Source of the DNA: Longivirga sp036510975
GTDB taxonomy: Bacteria > Actinomycetota > Actinomycetes > S36-B12 > CAIYMF01
Assembly: GCA_036510975.1 (NCBI GenBank)
Contig: DATCCY010000057.1
Location: forward strand, 38,555-102,554
Direction: 5' to 3'
Length of the DNA: 64,000 bases
The notes under the pieces were generated by a model, which worked only from the letters and a program-made list of their open reading frames with translations, had not been told where the DNA came from and ran no database searches. The position numbers and the translations under genes were made by a program. Below, in pieces: positions 39,621 through 48,455 of the stretch (positions within the stretch are counted from its first letter, which is position 1; every line of letters begins with the position of its first letter).

Positions 39621-41205
39621 GGCGAACGCCGGGTTCGGCACGACCCTGCGCCTCGCGCTGCGGCGCGACCGGATACTGCTGCCCGCCTGGATCGTCGGAC
39701 TCGCGGCGACGGCAGGCTTCTCCGCGTCGGCCACGGTCGAGCTCTACCCCACCGAGGCGTCGCGGGTCGCGGCAGCCGAGACGATCAACGCGTCGGCCGC
39801 GGTCGTCGCCCTCTACGGCCGCGTGTTCGACCCGACGTCCCTCGGCGCGGTGTCGATGATCAAGCTCACGGCGTTCGGCGCGGCGATCGTCGGGATCGTG
39901 ATGCTGTTCGTCGCCATCCGGCACACCCGCGGTGAGGAGGAGCCGGGTCGCCTCGAGCTGCTGAGCGGCGGACGGCTCGGACGCCTCGCCCCCCTCACCT
40001 CGACCATCGCCCTCGTGACCGGGGCCAGCCTCCTGCTCGGCCTGCTCACCGCTCTGGCCAACACCGCCGCCGGTCTGCCGTTCGCCGGGTCGCTGGCCTT
40101 CGGCCTCGGCTGGGGCGCCACCGGGCTGGTCTACGGCGCGGTCGGTGCCGTCACCGCGCAGCTGTCCACCAGCGCCCGCACCGCACGCGGCATCGGACTC
40201 GTCGTGCTCGCCATCACCTACGCGCTGCGCGCCATCGGCGACCTCGCCGAGCCCGGCCCGTCCTTCCTGTCGTGGCTCTCGCCGATCGGGTGGAACCAGC
40301 AGCTGCGCGCCTACGCCGGCGACCGGTGGTGGGTGCTGGCGCTGCCCGTCGCCGCGACCGTCGTCCTGGTCGCTGCCGCCTACGCGCTGCGGTCACGCCG
40401 CGACCTCGGGGCCGCACTGCGCACCGAGCGGTCGGGTCCGGCGGTCGGCACGATGTCGAGCGTCGCGGGCCTCGCCTGGCGGCTGCAGAGCCGGGTGCTG
40501 CTCGCCTGGGCCGTCGCGTTCGTGGTGTTCGGCCTCATCCTCGGTTCGCTCGCGAGCAGCGTGGACCGGCTCCTGACGTCGGAGGCGATGAAGGAGTTCT
40601 TCGAGAAGATCGGCGGAACCTCCGGGCTCGTCGACGTGTTCCTCGGAGCCGAGGTGGCGATCATCGCGGCGATCGCTGCGGCGTACGGCATCAGTGCCGC
40701 GGACCGGCTGCGGTCCGAGGAGGTCGAGGGCCACGCCGAGCCGGTCCTCGCGACGCGCACGACGCGCCTGCGGTGGGCGCTGAGCCACGACGTCATCGCG
40801 CTGGCGGGGTCGGCCGCGCTCATGGTGCTCGCGGGCCTGTCGATCGGCGCCTCGGCGTCGGCGTCCCTCGGCGACTGGTCGCAGCTCGGCCGGGTGCTCG
40901 TGGCCTCGCTCGCGCAGGTCCCCGCCGTCTGGGTCGTCACGAGCCTGGTGATGCTCGCCTTCGGCTGGGCGCCACGGCTCACGGTCGCCGCGTGGGGGCT
41001 GCTGGTGGCGTTCGTCGTGATCGGCGAGTTCGGGGCGCTGTGGAACCTGCCGACCTGGGTCATGGACCTCTCGCCGCTGCGCCACGCCCCGACCCTGCCG
41101 GTGGGCACGGAAGGGCTGCTCCCCGTCGCGGTGCTCACCCTCGCGGCGGTGGCGCTGAGCGCGGCCGGCCTCGCCGGCTGGCGTCGTCGCGACCTCGCGC
41201 CGTGA
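39613..41205 (+). CDS. ABC-2 type exporter permease (polyketide-antibiotic-exporter type)
   Basis: 530 residues with about 12 transmembrane segments, twice the usual ABC-2 permease length. This doubled form is found in actinobacterial exporters annotated for polyketides or other lipophilic compounds. There is an internal repeat: residues 1-260 and 280-530 both show an N-terminal helix followed by a soluble loop and five helices, with HTRGEEEPGRLELLSGGRL in the first half and RLRSEEVEGHAEPVLATRTTRL in the second. It is coupled to the ATPase gene. The cargo is unknown. Confidence 0.88.
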   Translation: MREANAGFGTTLRLALRRDRILLPAWIVGLAATAGFSASATVELYPTEASRVAAAETINASAAVVALYGRVFDPTSLGAVSMIKLTAFGAAIVGIVMLFVAIRHTRGEEEPGRLELLSGGRLGRLAPLTSTIALVTGASLLLGLLTALANTAAGLPFAGSLAFGLGWGATGLVYGAVGAVTAQLSTSARTARGIGLVVLAITYALRAIGDLAEPGPSFLSWLSPIGWNQQLRAYAGDRWWVLALPVAATVVLVAAAYALRSRRDLGAALRTERSGPAVGTMSSVAGLAWRLQSRVLLAWAVAFVVFGLILGSLASSVDRLLTSEAMKEFFEKIGGTSGLVDVFLGAEVAIIAAIAAAYGISAADRLRSEEVEGHAEPVLATRTTRLRWALSHDVIALAGSAALMVLAGLSIGASASASLGDWSQLGRVLVASLAQVPAVWVVTSLVMLAFGWAPRLTVAAWGLLVAFVVIGEFGALWNLPTWVMDLSPLRHAPTLPVGTEGLLPVAVLTLAAVALSAAGLAGWRRRDLAP

Positions 41206-41282
41206 TCCGGGGACCGCGCCCAGGCCGCTGACCTGCAAGGACGCGGAGAGACGCCGGAGGACCGGAGTGCCCTCTTGCGTTG

Positions 41283-41321
41283 GTTACCGACGGGTAGCAT
41301 CATGAGTTACCGACGGGTAAC
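41283..41321 (+). promoter_or_regulatory. Two direct copies of a TetR-like operator before fadE5
   Basis: GTTACCGACGGGTA occurs at 41283-41296 and again at 41306-41319; the second is a full palindrome, GTTACC-GACG-GGTAAC. Start-to-start spacing is 23 bp, about two turns of the helix. They lie 41-79 bp before the fadE5 ATG. A TetR-type regulator of lipid catabolism would fit; no such gene is adjacent. Confidence 0.7.
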
Positions 41322-41361
41322 CGCCAGCGCTGGATGCTGGCCGATCACGGGAGACCGGGCG

Positions 41362-43200
41362 ATGAGCCACTACAAGTCCAACCTGCGCGACATCGAGTTC
41401 AACCTGTTCGAGGTCTTCCACGCGCAGGAGCGCCTGGGCACGGGCCCCTACCACGACATGGACGTCGACACCGCGACGACGATCCTCGAGGAGGTCGAGC
41501 GCCTGTCCGTGGGACCGCTCGCAGCCTCGTTCGTCGACGCCGACCGCCACCCGCCCGTCTACGACCCCGCGACGTGCACGGTGACGATGCCCGACTCCTT
41601 CAAGGCGTCGTACAAGGCGCTCATGGACTCGGGGTTCTGGAGCCTCGACCTCCCGACCCACCTCGGCGGCCACGGCGCCCCGCCCTCGCTGCGCTGGGCC
41701 GCGAGCGAGCTCATGCTCGGGGCCAACCCGCCGGCGTTCATGTTCATGTCCGGTCCCGGCTTCGCCGCGATCCTCGACCACCTCGGCAACGACGAGCAGA
41801 AGAAGCTCGCGCACCACATGATCGAGAAGCAGTGGGGCGCCACCATGGTGCTCACCGAGCCCGAAGCGGGCTCCGACGTCGGCGTCGGCCGCACGAAGGC
41901 CGTGCAGCAGCCGGACGGCTCCTGGCACATCACCGGCGTGAAGCGCTTCATCACCTCCGGCGAGCACGACATGACCGACAACATCATCCACCTCGTGCTC
42001 GCCCGCCCCGAGGGTGCGCGCGGCGGCACGAAGGGGCTCTCCCTCTTCGTCGTACCGAAGTTCCACGTCGACCTCGAGACCGGTGAGCTCGGCGAGCGCA
42101 ACGGCGTCTACACGACGAACATCGAGAAGAAGATGGGCATCAAGGTCTCCACGACCTGCGAGCTCACCTTCGGGGACAAGCAGCCCGCGGTGGGCTGGCT
42201 CGTGGGCGACGTCCATGACGGCATCGCGCAGATGTTCAAGGTGATCGAGTACGCGCGGATGATGGTGGGCACCAAGGCCATCGCGACGCTGTCGACCGGC
42301 TACCTCAACGCGCTCGAGTACGCGAAGCACCGGGTGCAGGGCGGCGACCTCTCGGCGTTCATGGACAAGGACTCGCCGCGCGTCACGATCACCCACCACC
42401 CGGACGTGCGTCGCAGCCTGATGATGCAGAAGTCCTACGCCGAGGGCATGCGCGCCCTCGTGCACCTCACGGCCTACTACCAGGACCAGGTGGAGCTGAA
42501 CGAGGCCGGTGCCCCTGCAGACGTCGACCTGGACACGGCCGAGCGGATGAACGATCTGCTGCTGCCCATCGTCAAGGGTGTCGGGTCCGAGCGTTCCTAC
42601 GAGCAGCTCGCGCAGTCGCTGCAGACCCTCGGCGGGTCCGGCTTCCTGCAGGACTACCCGATCGAGCAGTACATCCGCGACTCGAAGATCGACACCCTCT
42701 ACGAGGGGACCACGGCGATCCAGGGTCTCGACCTGTTCTTCCGCAAGATGGTGCGCGACCAGTTCCAGGCGCTCACCCGTCTCGGCGGCGAGATCCAGGA
42801 CTTCGCCAAGGGCGACGCCGGCAACGGGACGCTGGTCCGCGAGCGCGAGATGCTCGGCCGCGCGCTCGAGGACGTGCAGGGGATCGTCGGAGCGCTCGGC
42901 GGCTACGCCATGAAGGCGCAGGACGACGCGACGGAGCTCTACAAGGTCGGTCAGAACACGACCCGGCTGCTGCTCTGCCTCGGCGACCTGATCATCGGCT
43001 GGCTCCTGCTGCGGCAGGCCGCCATCGCGGTCGACGCGCTCAGCGCCGGACCGGCCGGGCCGGACGTCGCGTTCTACCAGGGCAAGATCGCCGCCGCACA
43101 GTTCTTCGCCCACCAGCGCTTCCCGCTCCTCGCGGCCGAGCGCTCGATCGCCGAGAGCACGGACAACGCGCTGATGGACCTCGACGAGGCCGCCTTCTAG
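41362..43200 (+). CDS. fadE5: Acyl-CoA dehydrogenase, FadE5 type
   Basis: 612 residues, closely matching the mycobacterial FadE5 (Rv0244c) pattern in length and sequence: MSHYKSNLRDIEFNLFEV at the start, LTEPEAGSDVGVGRTKAVQQ (FAD/substrate), VKRFITSGEHD, MMVGTKAIATLSTGYLNALEY, SLQTLGGSGFLQDYPIEQY with IDTLYEGTTAIQ (catalytic Glu region), and the final LDEAAF. It carries out the first step of beta-oxidation on long-chain acyl-CoAs. The ATG at 41362 matches the family; upstream in-frame codons overlap two operator copies. Confidence 0.95.
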   Translation: MSHYKSNLRDIEFNLFEVFHAQERLGTGPYHDMDVDTATTILEEVERLSVGPLAASFVDADRHPPVYDPATCTVTMPDSFKASYKALMDSGFWSLDLPTHLGGHGAPPSLRWAASELMLGANPPAFMFMSGPGFAAILDHLGNDEQKKLAHHMIEKQWGATMVLTEPEAGSDVGVGRTKAVQQPDGSWHITGVKRFITSGEHDMTDNIIHLVLARPEGARGGTKGLSLFVVPKFHVDLETGELGERNGVYTTNIEKKMGIKVSTTCELTFGDKQPAVGWLVGDVHDGIAQMFKVIEYARMMVGTKAIATLSTGYLNALEYAKHRVQGGDLSAFMDKDSPRVTITHHPDVRRSLMMQKSYAEGMRALVHLTAYYQDQVELNEAGAPADVDLDTAERMNDLLLPIVKGVGSERSYEQLAQSLQTLGGSGFLQDYPIEQYIRDSKIDTLYEGTTAIQGLDLFFRKMVRDQFQALTRLGGEIQDFAKGDAGNGTLVREREMLGRALEDVQGIVGALGGYAMKAQDDATELYKVGQNTTRLLLCLGDLIIGWLLLRQAAIAVDALSAGPAGPDVAFYQGKIAAAQFFAHQRFPLLAAERSIAESTDNALMDLDEAAF

Positions 43201-43250
43201 GCAGCGCGGTAGGAGCCCGCGGCGCGCGACCTCACCAGGGCGCACAGCCG

Positions 43251-43296
43251 CAGACGGACGAGGGCGGACCCCATCGGGCCCGCCCTCTTTCGTCTG
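43251..43296 (+). terminator. Intrinsic terminator after fadE5
   Basis: A stem of GAGGGCGG (43260-43267) and CCGCCCTC (43280-43287), followed by TTT, with an outer pair CAGACG/CGTCTG. It lies between fadE5 and the MarR gene on the same strand. Confidence 0.8.
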
Positions 43297-43341
43297 CCCG
43301 GATGGGCACGTCCGGCGGATCCCGCTGGCCGTCCGCCGGAT

Positions 43342-43358
43342 CGTTAGTTAGGCTAACG
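43342..43358. promoter_or_regulatory. Palindrome upstream of the MarR-MFS pair
   Basis: CGTTAG-TTAGG-CTAACG, ending 3 bp before the MarR ATG. It is a natural autoregulatory site for a MarR that controls its neighbouring exporter. The core TTAGGCTAA also resembles half of a DtxR/IdeR iron box, so iron control cannot be excluded. Confidence 0.6.
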
Positions 43359-43361
43359 GTC

Positions 43362-43796
43362 ATGTCGCCCAGCCCCGCGGTCACCGCCGACCTCGCGCAC
43401 GACCTGCGGCTCGCCACGATGCGCCTCGCGCGCCGACTTCGCCAGCAGCGCGCGGACCACGGCCTCCCGCTCGGCCAGCTCAGCGTGCTCGCGACCCTCG
43501 AGCGCCTCGGCCCGCTCACCCCGGGCGCACTGGCCCAGCACGAGCAGGTCCGACCACCGTCGATGACCAAGGCGCTGGCGCACCTCGCCGAGGGCGGCTA
43601 CGTCGACCGCGTGCCCGATCCCACCGACGGCCGCCAGCAGCTCGTGTCGCTCACCGGACCGGCCCGCACCCTGCTCCGCGAGGACCGCCGGCGCCGCGAC
43701 GAATGGCTCGCCGAGCACCTGCTCGGCCTCGACCGCGAGCAGCGCGCCGCCCTGCGTGCGGCCCTCCCCGTGCTGGAGGTGCTCGCCGACTCGTGA
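43362..43796 (+). CDS. MarR-family regulator (with MFS exporter)
   Basis: 144 residues. The winged helix has LPLGQLSVLATLERLGPLTPGALAQHEQVRPPSMTKALAHLAEGGYV and the wing RVPDPTDGRQQLVSLT. It is short and ordinary for the family. The stop overlaps the GTG of the MFS gene (GTGA), so the pair is co-translated. A palindrome right upstream suggests that it represses its own operon until a toxic ligand is present. Confidence 0.92.
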   Translation: MSPSPAVTADLAHDLRLATMRLARRLRQQRADHGLPLGQLSVLATLERLGPLTPGALAQHEQVRPPSMTKALAHLAEGGYVDRVPDPTDGRQQLVSLTGPARTLLREDRRRRDEWLAEHLLGLDREQRAALRAALPVLEVLADS

Positions 43797-45058
43797 CCCC
43801 CATGTTCCGCGCGCTCTCGGTGCGCAACTACCGCCTCTACTTCACCGGGCAGGTGCTCTCCAACACCGGCACGTGGATGCAGCGCGTCGCCCAGGACTGG
43901 CTCGTGCTCGACCTGTCCGGCACCAGCGGCGTTGCGCTCGGGATCACCACCGGCCTTCAGTTCCTGCCGTACCTGCTCTTCTCGCTGTGGGGCGGCACGG
44001 TCGCGGACCGCTTCGACCGGCGCCGCCTCATCGTGTGGACGCAGTCGGCCATGGGGCTGCTCGCCCTCGGCCTCGGCGTCGTGACCCTCACGGGGTCGGC
44101 GACCGTGCACCTCGTGTATGTCTTCGCCTTCCTGCTCGGTTGCGCCTCGGCGGTGGACAACCCGGCGCGCCAGGCCTTCGTCAACGAGATCGTCGGACCC
44201 GATGACCTGCACAACGCGATCGCGCTCAACAGCGCCTCGTTCAACCTCGCCCGGCTCGGCGGACCCGCTCTGGCCGGTGTCATGGTCGCGGTGCTCGGCA
44301 GCGGCTGGGTCTTCATCCTCAACGCCGCGTCGTTCGGCGTGACGATCCTGGCCCTCCTGCTGATGCGCGCCCGGGAGCTGTTCCCGCAGATCCGCCGCGG
44401 CGGTGCGGTGAAGCTGGTCGCCGGACTGCGCTACGTGCGGGTGCGTCGCGAGCTGATCCTCGTGCTGTCGCTGGCGTTCGGCGTCGCCACGTTCGGCCTG
44501 AACTACCAGATCACCATGGCGCTCATGGCACGACAGCAGTTCGCCCTCGGCGCCGAGGCCTTCGGGATCATGTCGACCGCGCTCGCGCTCGGCGCCCTGG
44601 CCGGCTCTCTGCTCTCGGCCCGGCGCACCCAGGTCCCGTTGCGGATCGTCCTGGTCGCCGCGGTCGCGTTCGGAGCCGTGGAGGTCGTCGTCGGCATGTC
44701 GCCGACGTACTGGTCGATGCTGCTCGTGCTGCCGTTCGCCGGAATCCTCGCGATGACCTTCACGACCTCGGCGCAGAGCTTCCTGCAGACCCACTCCGAG
44801 GACTGGGTGCGCGGGCGGGTCATGGGCATCTACACGCTGGCGTTCTTCGGCGGCACCCCGATCGGGGCGCCCGTGATCGGGTGGGCCGCGGACCGGTTCG
44901 GACCCCGGTCCGGTCTCGTGGGCGGTGGCCTCGGCACCGTCGTGTGGACCGTCCTCGCCGCCGGCGTCTACTGGCTGACGCGCGAGCGCGGCAGCGACCT
45001 GCCACCCGCCGGCGCCGTGTCCGTCGAGGCCGCCGGGGCAGGCACGGGCCGCGGCTGA
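43793..45058 (+). CDS. MFS exporter (MFS_3 / EntS type)
   Basis: 421 residues with about 12 transmembrane helices. Family features include NYRLYFTGQVLSNTGTWMQRVAQDWLVLDL at the start, GGTVADRFDRRRLIVWTQ (motif A), NPARQAFVNEIVG and RGRVMGIYTLAFFGGTPIGAP. Relatives export siderophores or drugs. Start is a GTG (43793) overlapping marR, or an ATG at 43802. By its partner it is probably a drug or metabolite exporter under MarR control. Confidence 0.92.
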   Translation: MTPMFRALSVRNYRLYFTGQVLSNTGTWMQRVAQDWLVLDLSGTSGVALGITTGLQFLPYLLFSLWGGTVADRFDRRRLIVWTQSAMGLLALGLGVVTLTGSATVHLVYVFAFLLGCASAVDNPARQAFVNEIVGPDDLHNAIALNSASFNLARLGGPALAGVMVAVLGSGWVFILNAASFGVTILALLLMRARELFPQIRRGGAVKLVAGLRYVRVRRELILVLSLAFGVATFGLNYQITMALMARQQFALGAEAFGIMSTALALGALAGSLLSARRTQVPLRIVLVAAVAFGAVEVVVGMSPTYWSMLLVLPFAGILAMTFTTSAQSFLQTHSEDWVRGRVMGIYTLAFFGGTPIGAPVIGWAADRFGPRSGLVGGGLGTVVWTVLAAGVYWLTRERGSDLPPAGAVSVEAAGAGTGRG

Positions 45059-45082
45059 CGCTCGACGCCTAGAGTTCCGAGG

Positions 45083-46825
45083 GTGAGCCCCACTCCGAAG
45101 AAGTCAGGCGCCGGTACTCCGACGAGCTCGGGCGACGCCGACGTCGACGTCGACCACACCGCGGGCAGCGCCGACGTCGCGCCGTCGTGGTGGCGTCGTG
45201 CCCGTCGGCTGAACTACCTCGGCCTCCTCGTGGCCGTGCTCGCCTTCGGCGCCGCGCTGACTCCCTCGCTGCTGCCGCGGCCGTGGCTGTTCGAGGGAGT
45301 CATCGCCGGCATCGGGGCGGCGCTCGGCTACGGCGTCGGCGTCGCGATCTCCTGGTTCGTCCGTCGACTGCCGGTCCGCGAGCCGAACGCGGTGGTGAAG
45401 CGCCGGGCCTGGCTGGTGCTCGCCGTCCTCGGACCCGTGCTCGCGGTCTACTTCCTGCTGCTCGGCGTCGGCTGGCAGAACGAGGTGCGCACGCTCGTCG
45501 GCGAGCCGGACGAGGGACTCACGACCGCGCTCGAGGTCGCGATCGTCGCCGTGCCGGTCGCCATCGGCACGCTGCTGGTCGGCCGCGGGCTGCGGCGGAT
45601 CAACGGGTGGATCGTCCGCGGACTGCGACGTCACATCCCGGACTGGGTCGCCGGTGTGGTCTCGGCCGCGATCATCGGCACGATCATCTACGGCGTGCTC
45701 ACCGGCGTCGTGTTCGACGGCTTCGTCGCCGCGATGAACACCATCTACTCCGGCACCAACGCGAGCACGAAGGACGGCATCACCGCGCCGAGCAGCTCGC
45801 TGCGGTCCGGTTCGGGCGCGTCGTTGGCAGCCTGGGACACCCTCGGGATGGAGGGTCGCAACTTCGTGGCGCGCGGGCCGTCGGCGAAGGACCTCACGAC
45901 GTTCAACGGCGCGGAGGCGATGTACCCGATCCGGGTCTACGTCGGGCTCGACACCGCCGACACCGCGCAGAAGCGCGCGGCGATCGCGGTGCAGGAGCTG
46001 GAGCGCACCGGGGCGTTCAGCCGCAAGGTCCTCGTCGTCGCCGGCACCACCGGCACCGGCTGGCTCGAGCCGCAGGCGATCGACTCCCTCGAGTACGAGT
46101 GGAACGGCGATACCGCGGTCGCGGCGATCCAGTACTCGTTCCTCCCGAGCTGGATCTCGACCCTGGTCGACGTCGAGAGGGCGAGCGACGCCGGCCGCGC
46201 ACTGTTCGACGCCGTCTACGCCAAGTGGTCGACGCTGCCGGCCGGGCAGCGGCCCAGGCTCATGGCCTACGGGCTGAGTCTCGGCTCGTTCTCGATCCAG
46301 TCGGCGTTCCCCTCGGGGCAGGACCTCACGACCCGCACGCAGGGGGCCCTGCTGGTCGGATCGCCGAACTTCAGCCAGCCGTGGGGACAGATCGCGGCCG
46401 ACCGCGAGCCGGGGTCGCCGCAGTGGCAGCCGGTCTACCAGGCGGGCAAGCAGATCCGCTACGCCGGAGTCGCGACCGACCTCGCGAAGCCGGCCGACAC
46501 CTGGGGTCCGCCGCGGGTCGCCTACTTCCAGCACGCGAACGACCCGGTCGTCTGGTGGAGCCCGCAGCTGCTCATCAAGCAGCCCGACTGGCTGGCCGAG
46601 CCGCCCGGCCCGGGTCGTACGCCGACCATGCGCTACTACCTGGTGCTGACGTTCCTGCAGGTGACGGTCGACCAGTTCGTCGGCGTCGACGTGCCGCAGG
46701 GCGAGGGCCACAACTACGGCACCTCGATGCCCGCGGCGTGGGCCGCCGTGAGCCAGCCACCCGGATGGACCGACGCCGACACCACCCGCCTGGAGAAGGT
46801 CATCGAGACGATGCCCGTCGAGTGA
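45083..46825 (+). CDS. Membrane alpha/beta-hydrolase (Abhydrolase_9 type)
   Basis: 580 residues. Residues 40-230 hold four or five membrane helices (Abhydrolase_9 N-terminal region); residues 240-575 form an alpha/beta-hydrolase domain with the nucleophile elbow GLSLGS (MAYGLSLGSFSIQ), HANDPVVWWSP and GHNYG near the end for Asp/His. This two-part architecture is known in actinobacteria, with unknown substrate (mycobacterial relatives are lipid-linked). GTG start at 45083. Downstream is a GTG overlap with a possible small membrane protein. Confidence 0.88.
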   Translation: MSPTPKKSGAGTPTSSGDADVDVDHTAGSADVAPSWWRRARRLNYLGLLVAVLAFGAALTPSLLPRPWLFEGVIAGIGAALGYGVGVAISWFVRRLPVREPNAVVKRRAWLVLAVLGPVLAVYFLLLGVGWQNEVRTLVGEPDEGLTTALEVAIVAVPVAIGTLLVGRGLRRINGWIVRGLRRHIPDWVAGVVSAAIIGTIIYGVLTGVVFDGFVAAMNTIYSGTNASTKDGITAPSSSLRSGSGASLAAWDTLGMEGRNFVARGPSAKDLTTFNGAEAMYPIRVYVGLDTADTAQKRAAIAVQELERTGAFSRKVLVVAGTTGTGWLEPQAIDSLEYEWNGDTAVAAIQYSFLPSWISTLVDVERASDAGRALFDAVYAKWSTLPAGQRPRLMAYGLSLGSFSIQSAFPSGQDLTTRTQGALLVGSPNFSQPWGQIAADREPGSPQWQPVYQAGKQIRYAGVATDLAKPADTWGPPRVAYFQHANDPVVWWSPQLLIKQPDWLAEPPGPGRTPTMRYYLVLTFLQVTVDQFVGVDVPQGEGHNYGTSMPAAWAAVSQPPGWTDADTTRLEKVIETMPVE

Positions 46826-47268
46826 CCATCCCGCCCCCGAGCCGCCGCACCGTCGCACGATCACGATGGCGTCCGTCGGCGACGTCACGTCGAGAACGTC
46901 CCTCGGAGGCTCCACCAGATGAGCGGATCACAGGTCACCGGCTGGTGCTCGTGCTCGGCACAGTCGCCTTCGGGACCGGAGCGGGGAATCCTCGTCTGCT
47001 GAGAGCCTGGACCGCGCAGGAGGGAGTGTTCCTGACCATCGTTGCTCGCCATCGACGTGCGTGGCTCGTCACGAACCTGCTCTTCATCGTTAGGACGGTT
47101 CGCACGGTGATGGGGGTCGCCCTGCTGCCCGACGTCGTACCTGCCGGATGGCCGCGAGAACTGGCCATCGCCGGGGCCACGGCGTTCGCGATCGCGGCGG
47201 TCCTGCCGCCGTTCGCCGTCTACCTGGTTTCCCTCGCACTCGGCATCGCCCTGCTGTCGAACCAGTGA
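46822..47268 (+). CDS. Possible small membrane protein, coupled to the hydrolase
   Basis: 148 codons from a GTG at 46822 overlapping the hydrolase stop. The C-terminal 105 residues look real: three hydrophobic helices (LVLVLGTVAFGTGA; WLVTNLLFIVRTVRTVMGVALL; ATAFAIAAVLPPFAVYLVSLALGIALL). The N-terminal 45 residues are rich in Arg/Ser/Pro and unlike a protein, so the true start may be further in or the gene may be a remnant. The G+C here is lower than in its neighbours. No family assigned. Confidence 0.4.
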   Translation: MTIPPPSRRTVARSRWRPSATSRRERPSEAPPDERITGHRLVLVLGTVAFGTGAGNPRLLRAWTAQEGVFLTIVARHRRAWLVTNLLFIVRTVRTVMGVALLPDVVPAGWPRELAIAGATAFAIAAVLPPFAVYLVSLALGIALLSNQ

Positions 47269-47666
47269 CCCCTGCACGAGGGCGCGTCCGACGCCGCGCC
47301 GTCATGGCAGCGGCACGCTATCGGCACGATGTGCTGGGTCGCTGCAGCGCGAACGGTCCGGCGCGGACGCGACGAATCGGAACTGGCGGAAGGCCCGTCC
47401 CCGAATGGGGCGGGCCTTCTGTCACGTCGGGCGTTCTTGGTTCCGCGTCGGAACAAGTTGCGGGACACCCACACGTTCCCGGCACGGACCCGAGGGGGCT
47501 TTCCGAACCTCTCGGCATCCGCACTGCCATTGTGCGCCCGTTGCCTCTGACGAGTCTCGCCAACCGAGCTCTGTCGGCACGTCTCGGCTGCGTCGAGCGC
47601 CCCCATCCGTGCTACCGGACCTCGGGCTCGAGCCGCCGTGGGCTCGCAGAGTCGATCCCTGAAGGG
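47269..47666. other. 398-bp stretch without a credible gene
   Basis: All ORFs crossing it have poor composition and no family resemblance. It carries one strong hairpin (47389-47419), and the base composition is less GC-biased than its neighbours. With the doubtful membrane ORF to the left and the frameshifted gene to the right, it looks like decayed sequence. Confidence 0.55.
47389..47419 (+). terminator. Strong hairpin, intrinsic-terminator shape
   Basis: GAAGGCCCGTCCCC, loop GAAT, GGGGCGGGCCTTC. Thirteen pairs with a one-base bulge. This shape is common after actinobacterial operons and RNA genes, but I found no tRNA or known RNA before it. Confidence 0.7.
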
Positions 47667-48382
47667 CTATCCAAAGTCGAGGACGGCACCAGTCGTGAGC
47701 AGGAGGTCGGCACCAAGGCAGCCGCCGATGGCGTAACGTCCCGACGGTCGCTCGGCGCCGCTGTACGCGTACACGTCGTGCGCGTCGCGACGAACCTGGC
47801 GACGGTCGCCCCGGCAGGCTCGACGGAGACCGAGCCGACGAATCGGCCCGATTCGCGGTCGAGAGAGAGCGGCACAGTCGTTGCACCCGGGCCGAGGAGC
47901 TGCACGGCCTCGGCACGCTGCCGCGAGGTCGGGAGGTAGATCCGCCGGTTCGCCAGATCGACGACCGGTTCTACGGCCGCGAGCCAGCCGACGCCGAGCA
48001 TCCCTTCCCAGTTGGTGGTCGGCAGCTCGAACACCTCGCACCGGACGGCGGTCAACCGAGTGCCCGCCACGGTCAGGGAACGAAGTGTGGTGCTACCGCG
48101 GCCGAGTTCGCTGACCCGCAGATCGGCGCCGAGCCCGAACTCGCTCTCCTTCTCCACCTGGGTGCCGTTGACCTTGGCGAGGGCCTCGTGGGTCAGCATC
48201 ACGGTGAAACCCGCGTTCGCGTGCACGAGCATGGGTACGACGATGCCCTCGACCTCGACGTCGATCACCCCGCGGGGGCCGGAGTCATCGACGAGGCGGA
48301 CGGCGGCCGCGCGCATCCCCACCGGCGACAGGTCGACACGCTCGTCGGGAACGATCAGCCTCGCCCCGGCGCCTCCTCCCAC
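47667..48382 (-). pseudogene. Retropepsin-like aspartyl protease, frameshifted
   Basis: About 238 codons over two frames. The first frame (GTG 48382 to about 47790) gives VNG-like strands, VVPMLVHANAGFTVMLTHEAL, and the hydrophobic LPTTNWEGMLGVGWLAAVEPVVDL; the second gives YAYSGAERPSGRYAIGGC, then LGADLLLTTGAVLDFG, which is the expected C-terminus. One base appears to be missing near 47790 (RFV then RDAHDVY). The catalytic DTG of active retropepsins is replaced by HANAG, so this copy may have been inactive anyway. A sequencing error cannot be excluded. Confidence 0.65.
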
Positions 48383-48455
48383 GGAGGAACTGTCTCACTC
48401 TCGAACGTCGTGCAGTGCCGGACACGTGCTCGGCCCGGGGCAGGGACGCACCCTC

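Noticed and set aside
46885..47277. Minus-strand 130-codon ORF
   Set aside because: Polar, Arg/Gln/Gly-rich translation with no domain. The opposite strand gives hydrophobic helices that look more like a protein.
47260..47420. Possible tRNA or small RNA gene before the strong hairpin at 47389
   Set aside because: No T-loop GTTCGA-type motif, acceptor stem or cloverleaf could be found on either strand.
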